Below are positions 1-8,972 of a DNA stretch of 64,000 nucleotides, one piece after another. The notes under the pieces are model-generated. The model was not told the origin of the DNA, searched no databases, and saw only the letters and a list, made by a program, of their open reading frames with translations. Numbering within the stretch: the first letter of the stretch is position 1; every line of letters starts with the position of its first letter. Where the stretch lies: assembly GCA_023399455.1 (NCBI GenBank), contig JAEWPN010000039.1:14217-78216 (forward strand), in the 5' to 3' direction. The DNA comes from Bacillota bacterium (GTDB taxonomy: Bacteria; Bacillota; Clostridia; Lachnospirales; Lachnospiraceae). The translations under genes were made by a program, and so were the position numbers.

Positions 1-77
1 TAACAATGCCTCTTGAGTGGTTAATCAGAACGGTGATCTACTGGAGGCGGTTCCGGTATACCGGACTGCGGCAGTAG
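1..77 (+). CDS. C-terminal tail of a DUF418-like membrane protein (partial)
   Basis: An open frame enters from the left edge (codons from base 3) and stops at TAG 75-77, giving 24 visible residues. They include PLEWLIRTVIYWRRFR. The pattern G/M-P-L-E-W-L-x-R-x-x-x-Y is how proteins of the DUF418/YeiB family of multi-pass membrane proteins usually end, which is family knowledge applied to a very short piece. The rest of the gene lies outside the window. A 14-bp palindrome (TCCGGTATACCGGA, 52-65) falls inside the coding part and is probably coincidental. Confidence 0.45.
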   Translation, partial: TMPLEWLIRTVIYWRRFRYTGLRQ

Positions 78-190
78 AAATCAGGTATTAATTGCTTTTT
101 CATTTATTTCTTGGTACTATCTATAATAGGATATAAAAGTATTATAACTGTTAAAAAGTTAAGAACACATATCTTTGAGGATACGTAAAC

Positions 191-883
191 ATGAAATATG
201 ATTGCTTAATTATAGATGATGAATTGGATATTGCCAAAACCTCGGCGGAATATTTTGAAATGTTTGGTATTAAGACTTCATATGTCACAGAATATGAGGA
301 AGGACTGCGTTTTTTTGATACAAATGAAGTGTCATTGCTTATTTTAGATATTAATTTGAATGAGCGTTCCGGATTTGAGTTTTGTAAGACAATACGCAGT
401 AGATCAGATATTCCCATATTGTTTATTAGCGCGAGAGACAGTGAAGGAGACGTATTAACAGGGCTTAATATTGGAGGAGATGACTATATTGTAAAACCAT
501 TTACCTTAAATATTTTACTGGCTAAGGCTAAGGCCATGCTAAAACGTTACCAAACTTACAGGAGCAAGGAAGAAAAGACAGAGTCACCGCTTCCCCCGCA
601 TATTAAGATAGATTATAATTACAGGCAGGTCAGTGTAAATGGAGAGGCTGTGAAATTTAAGAATCAGGAATTCCGATTGCTCACATATCTGATCAGGAAT
701 TGCAACCGTGTCATTTCAAAAGAGGAATTGTTTGAGAAGGTATGGGAGGATGCTTATGTAAGTGATGTTACTTTGAATGTCCATATCAGGCGTATTCGTG
801 AAAAAATTGAGCCGGACCCGAAGAATCCGGAGTACATTAAGACGATCTGGGGTGTAGGATATGTATTCGAGGTAAAGGTATGA
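191..883 (+). CDS. OmpR/PhoB-family response regulator
   Basis: This 230-residue protein is the DNA-binding output of a two-component system. The receiver domain (about 1-120) has the acidic pair D9-D10, phospho-acceptor D53 in LLILDINL, and the conserved lysine K102 in DDYIVKPF. The C-terminal winged helix (about 135-228) has the typical ending TLNVHIRRIREKIEP then IKTIWGVGYVF. The start follows a GAGGATACGTAAAC ribosome binding site. The gene lies 7 bp before a histidine kinase, so the two form an operon. The neighbouring serine hydrolase and ABC exporter on the other strand are the obvious candidate targets (inference from position). Confidence 0.95.
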   Translation: MKYDCLIIDDELDIAKTSAEYFEMFGIKTSYVTEYEEGLRFFDTNEVSLLILDINLNERSGFEFCKTIRSRSDIPILFISARDSEGDVLTGLNIGGDDYIVKPFTLNILLAKAKAMLKRYQTYRSKEEKTESPLPPHIKIDYNYRQVSVNGEAVKFKNQEFRLLTYLIRNCNRVISKEELFEKVWEDAYVSDVTLNVHIRRIREKIEPDPKNPEYIKTIWGVGYVFEVKV

Positions 884-890
884 TATTGAA

Positions 891-2150
891 ATGAAGAAGC
901 TAAAATATATCTTTGTAAATATGATAATAGTGACATTAATCGCTGTTGCGGGGATTATAGTCATAAACGGGAGACAGTTGGAATACAGTAATGATATCGT
1001 GGCGCTTAATCGGATAACTATCGAGGCAAGTAAGAACTTTGAACATTTGGAAGATTTGGATCTGCAACCGGATACAGGAGAATTTGCAATTTTTAATTTG
1101 AACGGTGAACTGGTTTACAGTCATGGTTATAAAGCGGAAACGATGATTGAGGCAGTGAAAGAAGCAAATGCCATGCAGAATATTATCTTAGATGATGAGG
1201 TTCTTGGTACGGTAGTTCTTGCACCAACATATAAGGACATCATGTATAATTACCAGATACAGATAATCCTTATCCTGACTTGTGTTTTGATTGCAATGTG
1301 GGGAATCAGTATAGTATCAGCTTTCTATATCAATCGTTCAATAATAAGACCATTTGAAGAAATGAAGGAGTTTGCAAAAGAAATAGCGATAGGAAACCTG
1401 GAAATAAATCTAAAGATGGATAGGAGAAATATTTTCGGTATATTTACTGAAAGTTTCGATATCATGCGTATGGAGTTAAAACATGCCAGAGAAAAAGCAG
1501 AAAAGATAGAAAAGAGCAAAATGGAACTAATTGCGTCTATCAGTCATGATATTAAGACACCTATTACGTCTATTATGGTCATATGTGAATTCTTAAGCGT
1601 AATTATTAAGGATGAAGCTCAGCTTGCTAAGATTTTATCCATATCCGCCAAGGCAGAGCAGATTAATCTGATGACGGCAGATTTGTTAAACAGCCAGCTT
1701 GAGGAATTGGGAGAATTAAAAGTAACAATGGATTCGGTTCTTAGCAGTGATATCGTTAACATGTTCAAACTTGCAGACGGCAGGGAAAAAATCGTCGAAT
1801 GCAGGATTGAAGACTGCATTGTTAAGGCTGACAAAGTCCGAATGCAGCAGATTATTAATAATATTATTGATAATTCATATAAATATGCGGATACCGAGAT
1901 ATGGATCGGAAGTAAACTCTTGGACAACAGCTTATTTATCAGTATAAAAGATAGGGGAAATGGAGTTGCAGAAGAAGAGATACATAAGATAAAAGAGAAA
2001 TTTTATCGTGCTAAGGGTACGGAAAATAAGCACGGCAGCGGACTTGGTCTATATATAGTCAATGAGCTTATGAAGAAAATGGATGGCAGCGTATCCTTTC
2101 GGAATGAAGAAGATGGATTTGTTGCTGAGCTGGAATTGAAATTAGTATAA
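891..2150 (+). CDS. Membrane sensor histidine kinase (HisKA type)
   Basis: This 419-residue kinase is the partner of the preceding response regulator. Membrane segments are at about 7-26 and 122-146, enclosing an extracytoplasmic sensor of roughly 95 residues. A HAMP region follows (about 147-205), then the HisKA helix with phospho-acceptor H219 in SISHDIKTPIT. The ATPase domain has an N box (NNIIDNSYKYA), the G1-like DRGNGV and the G2 box GSGLGLYIV. All catalytic motifs are intact. The small external domain fits systems that sense a ligand or a partner transporter, but the signal cannot be read from sequence. A hairpin terminator follows directly. Confidence 0.93.
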   Translation: MKKLKYIFVNMIIVTLIAVAGIIVINGRQLEYSNDIVALNRITIEASKNFEHLEDLDLQPDTGEFAIFNLNGELVYSHGYKAETMIEAVKEANAMQNIILDDEVLGTVVLAPTYKDIMYNYQIQIILILTCVLIAMWGISIVSAFYINRSIIRPFEEMKEFAKEIAIGNLEINLKMDRRNIFGIFTESFDIMRMELKHAREKAEKIEKSKMELIASISHDIKTPITSIMVICEFLSVIIKDEAQLAKILSISAKAEQINLMTADLLNSQLEELGELKVTMDSVLSSDIVNMFKLADGREKIVECRIEDCIVKADKVRMQQIINNIIDNSYKYADTEIWIGSKLLDNSLFISIKDRGNGVAEEEIHKIKEKFYRAKGTENKHGSGLGLYIVNELMKKMDGSVSFRNEEDGFVAELELKLV

Positions 2151-2157
2151 ACGGTAC

Positions 2158-2189
2158 AAAGGGGATGTCGAGACAGACAGCCCCTTTTT
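2158..2189 (+). terminator. Rho-independent terminator after the histidine kinase
   Basis: AAAGGGG and TGTC pair with GACA and CCCC around a GAGACA loop, followed by TTTTT. It sits 8 bp after the kinase stop and before the convergent hydrolase gene. Confidence 0.8.
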
Positions 2190-2207
2190 GTAATAGAAAA
2201 GTCGTTC

Positions 2208-4187
2208 TTATTTTATTTTGAATTCAGTTTCTTGTTTTCCGGCAAAAGCGATATAGCCGTCTTCTATCAGATACGAAGTCATAGTATCGTTCATGAATAG
2301 TGAGGAATCTATAAGCGCGCCGTATTGATTATATATAAAATAGCTGCCTTCTCCCGATATCTCAATGGAGGTGTATGTCCCGGCAATCGATCCGGCAATG
2401 CGATACCATTGGGTAAAGCCACCTGTTTGAATTGTGTAAGTTTGATTTAATTTAAGATCAGATAGATATTCTTCTCCTACATATTGAAATCCGCTGGTAG
2501 CTGATAGATACTCTATCTTATCCTTTGGAGTAATATTTATATCTACGATATCGCGTTTCTTTCCAACGTTTGAGAGGGAATCTTTACCGGTTATAGCGTA
2601 AAGTGATCCGTTTATCACAAAATAATTCTCGTTGTTATCTAAAATTTCCCCCTCAATATATGGCTGTGATATATAACTTGCACTGGCGTAATGCTCGTCA
2701 AGAAGAAAATATTTTTTGGTACTTCTGCTTTTCCAGGCTGTTTTGGCTTGACCGGCAGCCTGAAAGTCATCAAGCTTAGTAGCGAGCGTCAAACTGGAAA
2801 AGTCTGTGGATACACCGAAATACTTTGCGTAATATTCTGCTTGTACTGCATACGTATCACCGTTTTTGATAAGGCGGAACCCTTCCGTTATGTAACGCTG
2901 GGAGGCGGGCATAATAGTATTTAATATGTTATCATCCTTGCAGACAAAATAACCGGAATCCAGGTAAGTTAATTCAAAACTCTTTTTTATTTTATTGTTA
3001 GATAAGGCTGGAGTGGAATATAAGGTTAAATACATTTTGTTATTTTTATAGTCAAGGGCAAAGGAAGCGGTACCATTGTATAAACCTGTAAATTCAAGAT
3101 ATTCATCAGGGATGGCAGCGGCTTCTCCTGAGAATGAGGTTTCCTGTGCGGATTCTTGGAGGTCAATGGTTGAGTTTAATGCACTTAACAGTAATTCATT
3201 CGATAAAAGTGAAGCATAAGCGCTGCTTCCCTCTGAGGATACAACAGCAGCGGACATGTTGTAATCAGGAAGGACGGTAAGCATTGCGTGGTAATTATCC
3301 GTATCGCCGCCTTTTTTTACTGCTTTAATATCGTATGTGTTAAATGGATATGCATTTACCTCATCCCATCCAAGACCATAATTGCCATCATAAATGTGAG
3401 GACCGGCGGCCTGTTCCTTTATTGATTCCGCTACACCGGCACCGCTTAGTATGGAATGGTGATCTTTCATAAATATAGTCGAGAAAGTACATAAGTCTGC
3501 TGCAGTTGAGAGGATTCCTCCGTCACCGAGAGTTGTTGTCATTACAGTCGGCATAAGCCGATTATTTTTGTAGGTATCGGCTATATCGGACTTGTCAAGA
3601 TCAGAATGCATGGTTATGGTATCATTGGCACCCAGAGGGTCCATTATATGCCTGGTAATGTAATCCGTATACGAAAGACCGCTTACTGCCTCGATAATAA
3701 GCTCTGCCAATTGAAAAGAGTCATTACTGTATACTGAGTACTCGCCGGGATCGGCCTTTAAGCGCTGAGTGCTTAGATGTTCGAGAATACGATCGTGATT
3801 GGAATTGTCAATGCAGCCGTATAAATCGGAATTCGAATATAAAGACCCAAGAAGACCGGAAGAATGATTAAGCAGCATGCGGACGGTGATTTTTTTATAG
3901 CGTTCATCCGGCATCGTAAATTGCGGAAGGTATCCCGATACGGGAGAGTCTAATTCAATAAGTCCCTGGTCCGCCAGCTTTAAAATTGCGGTTGCAGTAA
4001 CTGTTTTGCTGATAGAACCTATACCGTATATTTTATTTTCCGCAGTAAGAAGAGCTTCAGGAGCCGTAGGTTCCGTTGCGGGAGCGTTATCCTTGCTGTT
4101 CTGGGCGGATGATGGAATAGACAGCAGCATAAAACCAATAAGAAGAGAAAAAAGGCTTATAAAGGCTTGTAAATATAGTTTTTTCAT
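2208..4187 (-). CDS. Secreted serine hydrolase, beta-lactamase/PBP-like
   Basis: This 659-residue protein has an N-terminal signal or anchor segment (about 8-27, ending SSA). A class C beta-lactamase/D-alanyl-D-alanine peptidase-type catalytic domain follows. The SxxK motif is S58-I-S-K61 and the second motif is Y153-S-N155; a KGGDTDNYHA stretch stands where the third (K/HxG) motif is expected. About 300 C-terminal residues form a separate beta-rich region with no motif I recognise. The protein should act outside the membrane on a peptide, ester or cell-wall substrate. It lies 15 bp downstream of the ABC permease on the same strand, so it is probably co-transcribed with the exporter and may help resist or process the same compound. 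Confidence 0.85.
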   Translation of the reverse strand: MKKLYLQAFISLFSLLIGFMLLSIPSSAQNSKDNAPATEPTAPEALLTAENKIYGIGSISKTVTATAILKLADQGLIELDSPVSGYLPQFTMPDERYKKITVRMLLNHSSGLLGSLYSNSDLYGCIDNSNHDRILEHLSTQRLKADPGEYSVYSNDSFQLAELIIEAVSGLSYTDYITRHIMDPLGANDTITMHSDLDKSDIADTYKNNRLMPTVMTTTLGDGGILSTAADLCTFSTIFMKDHHSILSGAGVAESIKEQAAGPHIYDGNYGLGWDEVNAYPFNTYDIKAVKKGGDTDNYHAMLTVLPDYNMSAAVVSSEGSSAYASLLSNELLLSALNSTIDLQESAQETSFSGEAAAIPDEYLEFTGLYNGTASFALDYKNNKMYLTLYSTPALSNNKIKKSFELTYLDSGYFVCKDDNILNTIMPASQRYITEGFRLIKNGDTYAVQAEYYAKYFGVSTDFSSLTLATKLDDFQAAGQAKTAWKSRSTKKYFLLDEHYASASYISQPYIEGEILDNNENYFVINGSLYAITGKDSLSNVGKKRDIVDINITPKDKIEYLSATSGFQYVGEEYLSDLKLNQTYTIQTGGFTQWYRIAGSIAGTYTSIEISGEGSYFIYNQYGALIDSSLFMNDTMTSYLIEDGYIAFAGKQETEFKIK

Positions 4188-4202
4188 AAATAGTTTCTCC
4201 TT

Positions 4203-6710
4203 CTAATTTTCAATCAGCTCATAAGCAGAGATCCGTTTAATTCTTGAGGTAAGTAAATAGGACATCATATATGTAAATACGATTATGATTATGGCAGCGG
4301 ATAGTAATGTGATGATTGAGGGAGATTCATATTGGAAGCCGCGCCAGCCTATAAGAGAAAATAGTTTTGTTACAAAAGGCAATGTTGTTCCATAAGCAAT
4401 AGAGGAGCCCAGGGAAGCACCAACAATAGCAGAAGGCAGCAGGCAAAAGGTAAGCTGCTTTCTTAATTCGCCGGTGGTAAAACCTAAAGATTTCAATATA
4501 CCAAACTCGAGCTTTTTGATATTCACAGTCTGTTTTACCATAATAGAAAGTACAACAAAGATAATGATCAATGTAATTACCAGGATGAAAGTTGCCAGGA
4601 GTCCAAATGCCAGTTTAAAAATATTAAGATAACCTGCCAGCAAAGTGGCATTTGAGTACACGTCCTTAATGGGATAAGCAGCGGTACCGCTGCTTAAGAC
4701 CGTATTGCCGTCTATATTCAATGCGTATTCCATGCTGTTAATATTATAATTTTGTTTTAGTCGGATCATTTTTGAATCGATCGTATTTTTTATTGAAGAA
4801 TATTTATTATTGGTGTCATTAAGCATGTTTCCGGATAAAAGCTGACTCTGGGTGTATCCGAATTTGTTAAATATAAAATCGGCGAACTGTTCATAGGTAT
4901 AGCCTTTATGGAGATAAGCACATATTGTGCTGGGAGCATAGGCGGCATATAGCCGCTTAAAGCCATCCTCGGTTAAAAAAGTATTATAAGACATGGTTGA
5001 GGAGGTAATACCTGAGATGATATAGTCTGCTTTAATGCCGATGGAATTTAACGTTATGACATCTCCAATGCTTTTGTTTAACAAATTTGCGACGTAAATG
5101 GAAAGGGCAATTTCATTATCATTAACAGGAAAACTTCCGTCAGCAATTTTAATGGATTCCAGATTTTCAAAATTATCAAAGACACGTGCGTTGTAGGATG
5201 TATTGTTAATTGTTACGCCTTCAAAACCTATTCTTATAATTTTTTTAATATTTTCATTACTGTTTATAATCCGGGAAATTTCTTCTATGTCCGCATGATT
5301 ATCGAGTGTAATATTGGCTTCTGTTAATTCGCTGTCAAGTATATTTTTTATAAAAGTATCATTGATTCCGAAGCCTTCAAACAGTATGAAGCCAAAGCAT
5401 AATGTAAAGCTTACGATAGCAATGATTATACAGATAGATATATTCTGTTTTTTAAACATAATCAAATGTTTCAAACAGAGTATCCGATGAATGGAACCTT
5501 TTGCGTGTTCTAGCTCTACAGCATTTGTTTTAATATTGTGAGATAGAAGCCCACCTCGGAGTATAACGGCAACAGGCATTTTTTTTACTCCCGTGGTGGA
5601 AAGATAAACGACTAGGCCAATCAATAGCGTGATAATCAGGATTATCATCATGTCCAAACTTATGTGACTAGTATTTTTAATAGATACACCAGTGATTAAT
5701 ATAAGTATTCTATGATATAACGGCGCACAGGCATAGGAAAACAAGGTTCCTATGATGCTGCTGATAAAACAGATGATCATGTATTCGAAGACATGGCCTA
5801 AGGCAATTTGCCTGCTTGTGTAGCCTAATGCTTTCAAAGTGCCGATTATGGTAAGGTTCTCATTAATACCGGATTTGATTCTATAAATTGCCATAATAAG
5901 AGCAACCATAAAAATCACTCCTGAAAATGTAATAATAATGGTCGAAATAATAGAAGCGAATAAGGTAAATGCGGCTGAAAAATCAGTGCGGGAGGCCGCC
6001 ATTTCTATACATTGGGTATTTCTGGTATATGCTGAAGCATAGTCAACCAGTTGAGATTCGTAACGCAGAGCATTATTATCATCCACTGTGAAGTTCAGCA
6101 ATGTTTTAGTTCCAAAATTAAAAGATAACTCATGGAAAACATCAGCCGTAGCAACAATTCTTGTTTGCAAAAGATTGGTAGCAGCTCCAAACTCCGATAC
6201 ATTACAAAAGCCTAGTATTTCATATGTATATTCGTGTTCAGATGAATCTCTTAATATGAAGGAGGAACCGATTTTATAACCAAGAGCCTGAAAAGCGATA
6301 GGTAAGTATAGCCCGCTTTTATTTTCCTGGGGATCCCATATATCGATCCGGGAAATAGAACGTTCTGTATTTATATTTTGAATGAACAAGGATGCGGGAC
6401 TGGGGCTGCTGGTATTAGGTGAGTAGTATTTACCGGAAAATGAGATGATATCTTCGGCATTTACGCCGGTAACATGTTCTTTTGCTTCCAGAAAGATTGC
6501 AAAATCTTCATAATACATATTGGGTGAGAAAAGAATATAGCAATCAGTTCCATTTAACTTCTCGCTTTGAGACTCAAAAGAGGAGTTAACTTCTCCGGTT
6601 GATAGTACCATGTTAAAAAAGCAGGATGCGATCATCACGATAATGGCGAATGAAATGACACCACTATGCTTTCGTTTCAAATTTGTAAGTGCTAAATGTA
6701 ATGAAATCAT
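4203..6710 (-). CDS. ABC transporter permease, FtsX-like (two-repeat)
   Basis: The product is about 835 residues. The start is placed at MISLHLALTNLKRK, 13 bp after the ATPase stop and behind an AAAGGAG site, rather than at a longer frame running back into the ATPase gene. One membrane helix at the N-terminus is followed by a large extracytoplasmic domain (about 40-240), three helices (about 245-390), a short linker, another helix, a second large external domain, and three C-terminal helices. This duplicated FtsX architecture belongs to MacB/BceB-like exporters, which typically handle peptides, lipids or antimicrobial resistance rather than nutrients. The ATP-binding partner is the next gene upstream. 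Confidence 0.9.
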   Translation of the reverse strand: MISLHLALTNLKRKHSGVISFAIIVMIASCFFNMVLSTGEVNSSFESQSEKLNGTDCYILFSPNMYYEDFAIFLEAKEHVTGVNAEDIISFSGKYYSPNTSSPSPASLFIQNINTERSISRIDIWDPQENKSGLYLPIAFQALGYKIGSSFILRDSSEHEYTYEILGFCNVSEFGAATNLLQTRIVATADVFHELSFNFGTKTLLNFTVDDNNALRYESQLVDYASAYTRNTQCIEMAASRTDFSAAFTLFASIISTIIITFSGVIFMVALIMAIYRIKSGINENLTIIGTLKALGYTSRQIALGHVFEYMIICFISSIIGTLFSYACAPLYHRILILITGVSIKNTSHISLDMMIILIITLLIGLVVYLSTTGVKKMPVAVILRGGLLSHNIKTNAVELEHAKGSIHRILCLKHLIMFKKQNISICIIIAIVSFTLCFGFILFEGFGINDTFIKNILDSELTEANITLDNHADIEEISRIINSNENIKKIIRIGFEGVTINNTSYNARVFDNFENLESIKIADGSFPVNDNEIALSIYVANLLNKSIGDVITLNSIGIKADYIISGITSSTMSYNTFLTEDGFKRLYAAYAPSTICAYLHKGYTYEQFADFIFNKFGYTQSQLLSGNMLNDTNNKYSSIKNTIDSKMIRLKQNYNINSMEYALNIDGNTVLSSGTAAYPIKDVYSNATLLAGYLNIFKLAFGLLATFILVITLIIIFVVLSIMVKQTVNIKKLEFGILKSLGFTTGELRKQLTFCLLPSAIVGASLGSSIAYGTTLPFVTKLFSLIGWRGFQYESPSIITLLSAAIIIIVFTYMMSYLLTSRIKRISAYELIEN

Positions 6711-6723
6711 TAAAGCTTCTCCT

Positions 6724-7485
6724 TTACCAATTGTTCTCCTGAAGGAAATCCCGGGCTTTCTTAAAGCGATCGTCCATATCTGCCTCCGAATATTTATCCA
6801 GATGAAGTTCTCCGCATACCTTACCATCCATCAGGTAAATGATACGGTCAGCCCTGATGGCAGCTTTTATATCGTGTGTTACCATTACAATACTCTGGCC
6901 GTTTTGATTTACTTTTGTCAGAATATCCAGGACATCTTTGCCCGAGGAAGAATTGAGTGCTCCGGTAGGTTCATCCGCAAATAGGATGTCGGGCTCATTG
7001 ATTAAAGAGCGGATAAGAGCGGCACGCTGCCTTTCGCCGCCGGATAATTGGGTAGGAAATTTACTCCATATTTCTTCTGTTAATCCAACCTGAAGAAAAA
7101 GCTCCTTCGCACGTTTGATAATTGCGGGCTTGTTATTGTTTACAAGATATCCGGCAGTGAGAACATTATCCAAAATGCTCATATTTTCCAGAAGATAGAT
7201 GTTTTGAAATACAAATCCGCAATGTTTTTTTCTGAAGTTCGCTAGCTCATCGCTGCTAAACTTCTGGATTTCAGTACCTTGAAAAATAATCTTGCCAAGG
7301 GTAGGAGTGTCCATCCCGGATAATGCGTATAAAAGAGTAGTCTTACCTGAGCCTGAGCTTCCCATTATAATGGTAAAATCACCTTCATAAATATCGATAT
7401 CTAAATTACAGAGGACATGCTGCTGTTGCCCATCCGATGAAAATGTCTTACATAATTGTTTGGTTTGTAAAAGTAATCTATTCAT
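6724..7485 (-). CDS. ABC transporter ATP-binding protein (MacB/LolD/BceA type)
   Basis: This 253-residue ATPase has the Walker A motif GSSGSGKTT (about 42-50), Q-loop FVFQN, signature LSGGERQR (about 147-154), Walker B ILFADEPTGAL and H-loop VTHD. The signature followed by DEPTGALN is characteristic of the LolD/MacB/BceA branch that drives FtsX-type permeases. It is the first gene of the leftward operon ATPase-permease-serine hydrolase. A GAACAATAT start region with AAAGGAAC precedes the ATG. Confidence 0.95.
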   Translation of the reverse strand: MNRLLLQTKQLCKTFSSDGQQQHVLCNLDIDIYEGDFTIIMGSSGSGKTTLLYALSGMDTPTLGKIIFQGTEIQKFSSDELANFRKKHCGFVFQNIYLLENMSILDNVLTAGYLVNNNKPAIIKRAKELFLQVGLTEEIWSKFPTQLSGGERQRAALIRSLINEPDILFADEPTGALNSSSGKDVLDILTKVNQNGQSIVMVTHDIKAAIRADRIIYLMDGKVCGELHLDKYSEADMDDRFKKARDFLQENNW

Positions 7486-7605
7486 ATATTGTTCCTTTCA
7501 TATTTCTTCTAGTATCAATATAACAAATAAAATAGGAATAATCTTTTCCGGCAATTAAACAAATCCTTGTCAAATTCTTAATCATTGTTTTTCTGTGTCC
7601 TTTTA

Positions 7606-7867
7606 TCTAAAGTGCACTAACTTTAGAGATAATGTCGTTTAAAAGGAGGAAATATTTAATATGGTACCTTTGGTGGCTTGCCAGGTTGTCCACCCTATCT
7701 GCCTATTTTGTTTCTTACTATTATTACGATCACATATTTCATATAGAAGCAAGAACAAAAGTGTGCTTCGCGCACTCCCGCAGTCAAATACCTTAACAGT
7801 ACAACTTTTGTTCCGCGCTCATAGCTGCGCATCCATTTTTATGTAATAGGAGAACTTTTCTATTACA
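7606..7867. other. Structure-rich intergenic locus, possible small RNA or type I toxin locus
   Basis: The 420 bp between the ABC operon and the cold-shock remnant are full of self-complementary pieces. TCTAAAGT/ACTTTAGA is at 7606-7627. GAACAAAAGT (7753-7762) pairs exactly with ACTTTTGTTC (7804-7813) around a tight GTGTGC-TTC-GCGCAC hairpin. GCGC pairs flank TCATAGCT at 7815-7830. TGTAATAG/CTATTACA is at 7842-7867. The pairs are seen directly; an RNA function is inference. The layout (strong SD, hydrophobic ORF, long structured 3' part) resembles type I toxin loci, but I recognise no known toxin family. Confidence 0.35.
7661..7846 (+). CDS. Doubtful 61-residue hydrophobic ORF
   Basis: An ATG lies 11 bp after a perfect AAAAGGAGG. 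The first 22 residues are hydrophobic (PLVACQVVHPICLFCFLLLL) and are followed by a basic stretch. The last half runs through the hairpins described for this region and has atypical composition. The +2-shifted frame also opens with a hydrophobic stretch (GTFGGLPGCPPYLPILFL) up to a stop at about 7745, so a frame lesion near the start is possible. No homologue is recognised. It could be a toxin-like membrane peptide or a chance ORF. Confidence 0.25.
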   Translation: MVPLVACQVVHPICLFCFLLLLRSHISYRSKNKSVLRALPQSNTLTVQLLFRAHSCASIFM

Positions 7868-7871
7868 CTAA

Positions 7872-7898
7872 AAAAGACCACTTATAAAGTGATCTTTT
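7872..7898 (-). terminator. Terminator of the cold-shock remnant
   Basis: AAAAGATCACTT pairs with AAGTGGTCTTTT (one mismatch) around a 3-base loop, ending in T-rich sequence on the minus strand, 10 bp after the remnant's stop. The A/T flanks on both sides mean it may work in both directions. Confidence 0.7.
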
Positions 7899-7904
7899 CA
7901 AATG

Positions 7905-8090
7905 CTACTTATGCAAGGCTAACATCGATTGCTTGTAGTCCATGAGTACTTTTTGCAACATCAAATCAAATATTACAGATTGACCTTCGTCTATTGTTTT
8001 ATATTGTACGAAGTCATTATCATCCTGAACGTCCGAGATGAAACCAGCACCTTTTTGCGAGTCAAGCCATTTTGCCGTACTATTATTCAT
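7905..8090 (-). pseudogene. Cold-shock protein (CspA family), frameshifted remnant
   Basis: The frame opens MNNSTAKWLDSQKGAGFIS, which aligns with the CspA start (xGTVKWFNxxKGYGFIS), behind a good AAGGAGG site. After GQSVIFD the frame continues as LMLQKVLMDYKQS, unlike any Csp. The frame shifted by 5 bases instead reads FDVAKSTHGLQAIDVSLA and stop, which is the normal Csp ending. The sequence there is TTTGAT-TTGAT-GTT, so a 5-bp tandem duplication explains the shift. About eight residues are also missing between FVQYK and IDEGQ, and aromatic residues of the RNA-binding motifs are changed (WL for WF, GAGF for GYGF). The gene is therefore probably non-functional. Confidence 0.75.
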
Positions 8091-8217
8091 GAAAGATACC
8101 TCCTTAAAAATTAATCATATTTTATAAAATCAAAAAAATCACATACCTTTCGTAAATCATCACAATAATGACTTACAAAAAATATGTGAAATCAAAACCT
8201 CATTAGAATATTTTTGT

Positions 8218-8246
8218 ATTATAGCACAGAAAAAAATAGAAAGCAA
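8218..8246 (-). promoter_or_regulatory. Sigma-A-type promoter and long leader of the csp remnant
   Basis: On the minus strand TTGCTT (8246-8241) and TATAAT (8223-8218) are 17 bp apart. The leader to the ATG is about 120 bases and contains TCACATA/TATGTGA pairing, as is usual for long csp 5' leaders. Confidence 0.55.
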
Positions 8247-8382
8247 GAAAAAAATTATAATATATCAAAATTAATTAAAAAAAACAGAGGATTATAGATG
8301 ACCACGAATGATATGTTATGACATTGTGAAAAATAAGTATGACCTTGCAATCGATGGTAATAAAATAAAGAAAGAGGAGCAT

Positions 8383-8874
8383 ATGAAACATATTGCAATT
8401 CTGGCCGATACTCATGGCCTGCTACTCGAACATGTCATAGCTGAGCTGGCTGCAGCTGATTGTGTCATCCACGCCGGAGATATCAACACGCCATATGTTA
8501 TCGAGTCTATAAGACAGCTCGGAAAGACCTATGTGGTGCGCGGTAACAACGACGGGGACTGGGCGGAAGCTCTGCCTAAGAGCATTACTGTCACTATTGA
8601 AGGAGTGAGATTCTTTATTGTTCATAACAAGAAGGATATTCCCCAATATTTGGCAAATGTGGACGTGGTAATCTATGGACATTCCCATAAATATTCCGCA
8701 GAAGTTACTGACGAAGTGCTGCTTCTTAATCCGGGAAGCTGCGGTAAACGACGTTTTAATCTGGAGCTCACCATGTGCCGCATGATTGTAGACGCAGGCC
8801 ATTATAAGTACGAAAAAGTGATGATACCCTGTGGCAATCCCAAAGACCGATTATCGGAAACAAAACAGGATTGA
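8383..8874 (+). CDS. YfcE/MJ0936-type metallophosphoesterase
   Basis: This 163-residue protein belongs to the small calcineurin-like phosphoesterases that cleave phosphodiesters with two metal ions. Visible metal-binding motifs in order are LADTHG (D-x-H), HAGD, GNND, a histidine in FIVHNK, and GHSHK, with the typical ending LLNPGSCGKRR. The start is MKHIAILADTHG, 5 bp after AGAGGAG; a longer frame upstream has no ribosome binding site. It stands alone, followed by a hairpin terminator. The substrate in the cell is not known for this branch. Confidence 0.9.
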   Translation: MKHIAILADTHGLLLEHVIAELAAADCVIHAGDINTPYVIESIRQLGKTYVVRGNNDGDWAEALPKSITVTIEGVRFFIVHNKKDIPQYLANVDVVIYGHSHKYSAEVTDEVLLLNPGSCGKRRFNLELTMCRMIVDAGHYKYEKVMIPCGNPKDRLSETKQD

Positions 8875-8972
8875 GTAATTCGTCTGCTGAGCAGCCTGGA
8901 CAAGGTTGGAAAGACATTGTCATAAATTTTTTAATAAGAATAACAGTTTTTCTAGTATAAATAAACATAGAA

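Noticed and set aside
52-65. 14-bp palindrome TCCGGTATACCGGA as an operator
   Set aside because: It lies inside the coding end of the partial DUF418-like gene, about 125 bp before the next gene, with no promoter elements around it.
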